From an uncultured Clostridia bacterium (GTDB lineage Bacteria; Bacillota; Clostridia; Oscillospirales; Ruminococcaceae), in the NCBI GenBank assembly GCA_945933905.1, contig CAMEQX010000129.1, positions 1-5,070 of the forward strand: 5,070 nt of DNA. The letters run 5' to 3'. Positions within the stretch are counted from its first letter, which is position 1. Each line of letters opens with the position of its first letter. The notes beneath the pieces are model-generated. The model worked only from the letters and a program-made list of their open reading frames with translations, was not told the origin of the DNA and did no database searches. The position numbers were made by a program, and so were the translations under genes. This document shows, in pieces, positions 4,794 to 5,070 of the stretch.

Positions 4794-5070
4794 TTATTCA
4801 GCCATATCCTCTTTGGCACATTTTTCCAGCACCTCAAAGAACTCAGGCGAGCGCTTTTTGAAATTTATCGGGTGAAACGAAGCCGCGTCAACAAACGCGT
4901 GGGAGCTTGTCCCCTCGCAGGCGACCTCGCCGCCGGGCAAAATCGCCTCGTAGTAAAACTCAATCCGTGCCGCATTCAGCCGCGTAATCCGCGCCACGAC
5001 GGTGATTTCCTCATCGTATTTCGCGGGCTGTCGGTACTTGCAGCTAATCGCCGCGACGGGCAGCATCACG
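4794..5070 (-). CDS. YbgC/FadM-type acyl-CoA thioesterase, C-terminal part
   Basis: The gene enters from the right edge, and its last 91 codons are visible, ending at TAA 4796-4794. The sequence LPVAAISCKYRQPAKYDEEITVVARI, followed by the ARIEFYYEA strand, CEGTSSHAFVD and HPINF, is the central sheet and C-terminal strand pattern of the 4-hydroxybenzoyl-CoA thioesterase (hotdog) family, usually about 135-145 residues. These enzymes hydrolyse acyl-CoA or acyl-ACP thioesters in the cytosol as oligomers. The N-terminal third, which carries the catalytic Asp in the D-x-x-G/A-H-V/A-Y/N type motif, is outside the window, so activity and substrate cannot be judged. The GTG/ATG codons at 5069-5064 are inside the conserved fold and are not starts. 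It is convergent with smpB. Confidence 0.85.
   Translation of the reverse strand, partial: VMLPVAAISCKYRQPAKYDEEITVVARITRLNAARIEFYYEAILPGGEVACEGTSSHAFVDAASFHPINFKKRSPEFFEVLEKCAKEDMAE

Noticed and set aside
4400..4837. Minus-strand frame of 145 codons over smpB
   Set aside because: It is antisense to a fully conserved smpB, crosses the terminator hairpin, and has no binding site or known family pattern.
5064..5069. GTG/ATG near the right edge as the thioesterase start
   Set aside because: It lies in the middle of the conserved hotdog fold, and the frame is open to the edge. The protein would lack its catalytic N-terminus.

Overview
The window looks like a chromosomal piece of a gut- or rumen-type Firmicute of the Ruminococcus/Oscillospiraceae kind. 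This is inferred from three things: a secreted protein ending in a type I dockerin (the cellulosome docking module), strong AGGAGG-type ribosome binding sites with sigma-A-like promoters that carry an extended -10, and the Bacillus/Clostridium-like sequence of SmpB. No mobile element, CRISPR array, tRNA or rRNA was seen.

Layout from left to right. (1) 3-539 (+): an unrecognised one-helix membrane protein whose reading frame is open at the left edge, so its true start is probably outside the window. (2) 536-1806 (-): an aspartate aminotransferase of the AspT type (class I, PLP-dependent), broken into two frames by a shift near 1177-1190. Every key residue survives on one side of the shift or the other. 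Its stop codon overlaps that of gene 1 in a single TTAA. (3) 1807-2106: a 300-base AT-rich divergent intergenic region with two back-to-back promoters of the same design and an 11-bp inverted repeat on the aminotransferase -35. (4) 2107-4260 (+): a 717-residue secreted protein with a signal peptide, a short leucine-rich repeat, two FIVAR-like helical repeats, beta-type modules and a C-terminal dockerin. It has no catalytic domain that I recognise. (5) 4298-4753 (+): smpB, the tmRNA partner of trans-translation. (6) 4756-4791: a hairpin terminator shared by two convergent genes. (7) 4794 to the right edge (-): the C-terminal two thirds of a 4HBT/YbgC-type acyl-CoA thioesterase.

The genes do not form one pathway. 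The aminotransferase and the dockerin protein are divergent, and smpB follows the dockerin gene on the same strand with no terminator between them, so partial co-transcription is possible. The most unusual item is the LRR-FIVAR-dockerin protein, which looks like a non-enzymatic, adhesive or structural passenger of a cohesin-based surface complex. The next most interesting are the single clean frameshift in the aminotransferase and the promoter/operator structure between these two genes. I found no convincing sign of a wholly new multi-gene system.
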